A stretch of DNA of 5,499 nucleotides from the NCBI GenBank assembly GCA_012511735.1, contig JAAZFK010000175.1, positions 1 through 5,499 on the forward strand, written 5' to 3'. The stretch is from Clostridiaceae bacterium (GTDB lineage Bacteria; Bacillota; Clostridia; Saccharofermentanales; DTU023). The position numbers and the translations under genes are program-made. The notes under the pieces are model-generated. The model made no database searches. It worked only from the letters and a program-made list of their open reading frames with translations, and had not been told where the DNA came from. Below, one piece after another: positions 3,971-5,499 of this stretch. How positions within the stretch are numbered: the stretch's first letter is position 1; the number at the start of each line of letters is the position of its first letter.

Positions 3971-5499
3971 GTGTATCAGAGATTTCAAGAGCTTCTTGAT
4001 GCGCGGACTTTGGATGTATACCAATACAATCATACAAATGTATTCGTCGCGTGTAACGAACTCTTGGAAGTCATAGTAAAAACTCTGGAAGGGAACATAC
4101 GAAGTCGGCGTCACGTCGATGAGGTCAGAGCTGAGACACTCGAAATCATCAAAGCAGATAAAATCTTACAAATTCACGACCGATTTCTATATACCACCCT
4201 CATGAGGATTGTTTCACAAAAAGTAGTTGGCAAATCCAAAGCCGCTTCTGATGGTCTTTTTACAGACCCGTTCCATGTATTTCTTAATCGTATTAGGTTT
4301 CAAATGGAAACACCTGTAAAAATGCTCAAACATAACTATTTGGGTTTCCTGTTGGATTCTCTGTGGGAGAGTATTCAGACGAAGAAAAATGATGAAATTG
4401 AACTCTATCTCACATCACTTGTAGGTCAGTGCATCAATCAAGGGTGGTCTACCAATGGCCTTTCCCAGCTTCTTGGAATATTTGAAGGCGAAATGTCAGC
4501 AGAGGATAAATGGAGCACGTTCAAACATCAATTGTTCCCCACCCCAAGCAGACGTTTCCAGGTTTTTTATGGAATCAAGATTGGAGCGAAACGAGGACTA
4601 TCTGCTGAAGAATTTCGCAATACTATTTTATCACTTGGATTGATCTTAAGGCGCGGCAGTGAGATCATTTCCGAACAAAGTGGAATGAGTCCAGAGTTCA
4701 CATCACACATAAATTCCAAAGGTAACTACCTAGTCGTTGATATTAAAGCTACAGACCATGACGCTGCCATCCTTTTAGCAATCAATTCCGTCAACCGGAG
4801 TTTAAGCGTCGCAACTTTTTTTAATTTATTGGATCCGGAGATTGCTGAATCTCACACACTGATCGCCCTTTCTTGTGAGGAAGGACAGGCAAAACCGAGA
4901 AAGATTGCAGATATTTTCAGAACCCACGAGTATGTCGACAGGAAGAATACGATTTTTGATGATACGAGAAAAATTTTCTTAGAAGAAGAGAAGTCGACGA
5001 TTATGAATCGACTTCACGCATCATTCTCGTACACGAACTTAAGCCGTACATCGTCATTTCAAGAAACAAAGTTTATAACGCTTTGGATTGCGATGGAAGC
5101 GGTGATGCAGACGGGGCAATTCGATAACATCATCTCGCATATTAAATGTGTGTTGCCTGAGATCATCGCGATTCGTTATTTTTATCGTATCATTCGGAAT
5201 TTCTCAGAAGATTGCGTGCGATGCGGTTTTATATCAGAAGATGATCTGGATCTTGACATGAAAGAATCCAATAAGAGACTTTTGGTCACCAAGCTTCTCG
5301 ATATCTTTCGAGATGATTTTAATTACGAAATTCTAGAACGTCGGTGCATGGTCAGTACATTGTTGGTATTTAGGTGTAAACAAACCCGTGAATTGCTAAC
5401 CAGCATTCAGCTGATTCAAGAATGCTTAACATCATATACGGCGAAAACCAGGTGGCATATCCAACGTCTCTATCGAATTCGTAACGAAATAACACATTC
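3971..5499 (+). CDS. Large HEPN-domain protein (ApeA-like), probable defence RNase effector, 3' end outside window
   Basis: The frame is open without a stop from 3923 to the last base. GTG 3971 is the first usual in-frame start (weak ribosome site), giving 509 visible residues; the first in-frame ATG is only at 4202. A start at ATG 3909 followed by a -1 slip is the rival. Seen: a mostly helical, soluble N-terminal region of about 360 residues with no domain I can name, including G158-W-S, a beta-like F196-Q-V-F-Y, and V-D-I-K-A-T-D near 256-262. A C-terminal helical domain begins about residue 340 with F368-x-x-L-W-I-A-M-E376 and ends in L-Y-R-I-R504-N-E-I-T-H509. Known: R-N-x3-H is a form of the HEPN R-x(4-6)-H ribonuclease motif, and the F-x-x-L-W-x-A-x-E helix plus Y-R-x-R-N-E-I-x-H fits ApeA-like HEPN domains, which occur in antiphage proteins that cleave RNA on infection. 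Inferred: the N-terminal region senses or regulates. AT-rich composition unlike the left-hand genes hints at acquisition. HEPN assignment is good; the target and trigger are unknown. Confidence 0.82.
   Translation, partial: MYQRFQELLDARTLDVYQYNHTNVFVACNELLEVIVKTLEGNIRSRRHVDEVRAETLEIIKADKILQIHDRFLYTTLMRIVSQKVVGKSKAASDGLFTDPFHVFLNRIRFQMETPVKMLKHNYLGFLLDSLWESIQTKKNDEIELYLTSLVGQCINQGWSTNGLSQLLGIFEGEMSAEDKWSTFKHQLFPTPSRRFQVFYGIKIGAKRGLSAEEFRNTILSLGLILRRGSEIISEQSGMSPEFTSHINSKGNYLVVDIKATDHDAAILLAINSVNRSLSVATFFNLLDPEIAESHTLIALSCEEGQAKPRKIADIFRTHEYVDRKNTIFDDTRKIFLEEEKSTIMNRLHASFSYTNLSRTSSFQETKFITLWIAMEAVMQTGQFDNIISHIKCVLPEIIAIRYFYRIIRNFSEDCVRCGFISEDDLDLDMKESNKRLLVTKLLDIFRDDFNYEILERRCMVSTLLVFRCKQTRELLTSIQLIQECLTSYTAKTRWHIQRLYRIRNEITH

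Noticed and set aside
4455..4643. 62-codon + strand frame with ATG start
   Set aside because: It lies entirely within the long HEPN reading frame in another frame and shows no independent ribosome site or family features.

Overview
The window divides into two parts of different character. Bases 1 to about 3490 are GC-richer (one sampled 60-base line, 1-60, has 34 G+C) and tightly packed with metabolic and cofactor genes. Bases from about 3500 to the right edge are AT-richer (line 4021-4080 has 22 G+C of 60) and hold a 420-bp gap followed by one long gene that runs off the end. The gene content (Mrp/NBP35 ATPase next to a NifX/NifB-like protein, a two-subunit acetate/acetoacetate-type CoA-transferase, and a short-chain-type L-threonine dehydrogenase), together with good Shine-Dalgarno sites and overlapping genes, suggests an anaerobic, fermentative or syntrophic bacterium, perhaps a clostridial Firmicute. 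The taxonomic guess is inference only.

Layout from the left. On the + strand lie the C-terminal part of an Mrp/NBP35-type Fe-S carrier ATPase (1-480, start outside the window) and an overlapping small NifX/NifB-domain protein (455-814). They converge on a four-gene minus-strand cluster that reads right to left: CoA-transferase subunit A (3486-2818), subunit B (2831-2178), a UDP-galactose-epimerase-like L-threonine 3-dehydrogenase (2131-1142) and an unrecognised 127-residue protein (1176-793). Three of the four junctions among these six genes are overlaps with translated sequence on both sides on the same strand (Mrp/NifX, subunits A/B, dehydrogenase/hypothetical), the fourth pair on the cluster is 46 bp apart, and the hypothetical gene also overlaps nifX tail to tail. 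The cluster looks like one operon for handling 3-oxoacids and amino-acid carbon. A candidate sigma-70-type promoter for it lies at 3612-3640.

Bases 3487-3908 carry no convincing gene. They contain that promoter and an imperfect 17-bp inverted repeat next to an A/T run, which may be a minus-strand terminator. From 3923 to the last base one + strand frame stays open for 525 codons without a stop. It is easily missed because neither its stop nor a convenient ATG lies in the window. Its last visible residues are the catalytic R-N-x3-H signature of HEPN ribonucleases, preceded by a helix of the type seen in ApeA-like HEPN domains. I read it as a large HEPN effector, probably an antiphage or other conflict-system protein, placed beside a core metabolic operon. 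The best ribosome site upstream serves an ATG in a different frame that meets a stop immediately after an A7 heptamer. A -1 slip on that heptamer would join it to the long frame. This is the most interesting part of the window.
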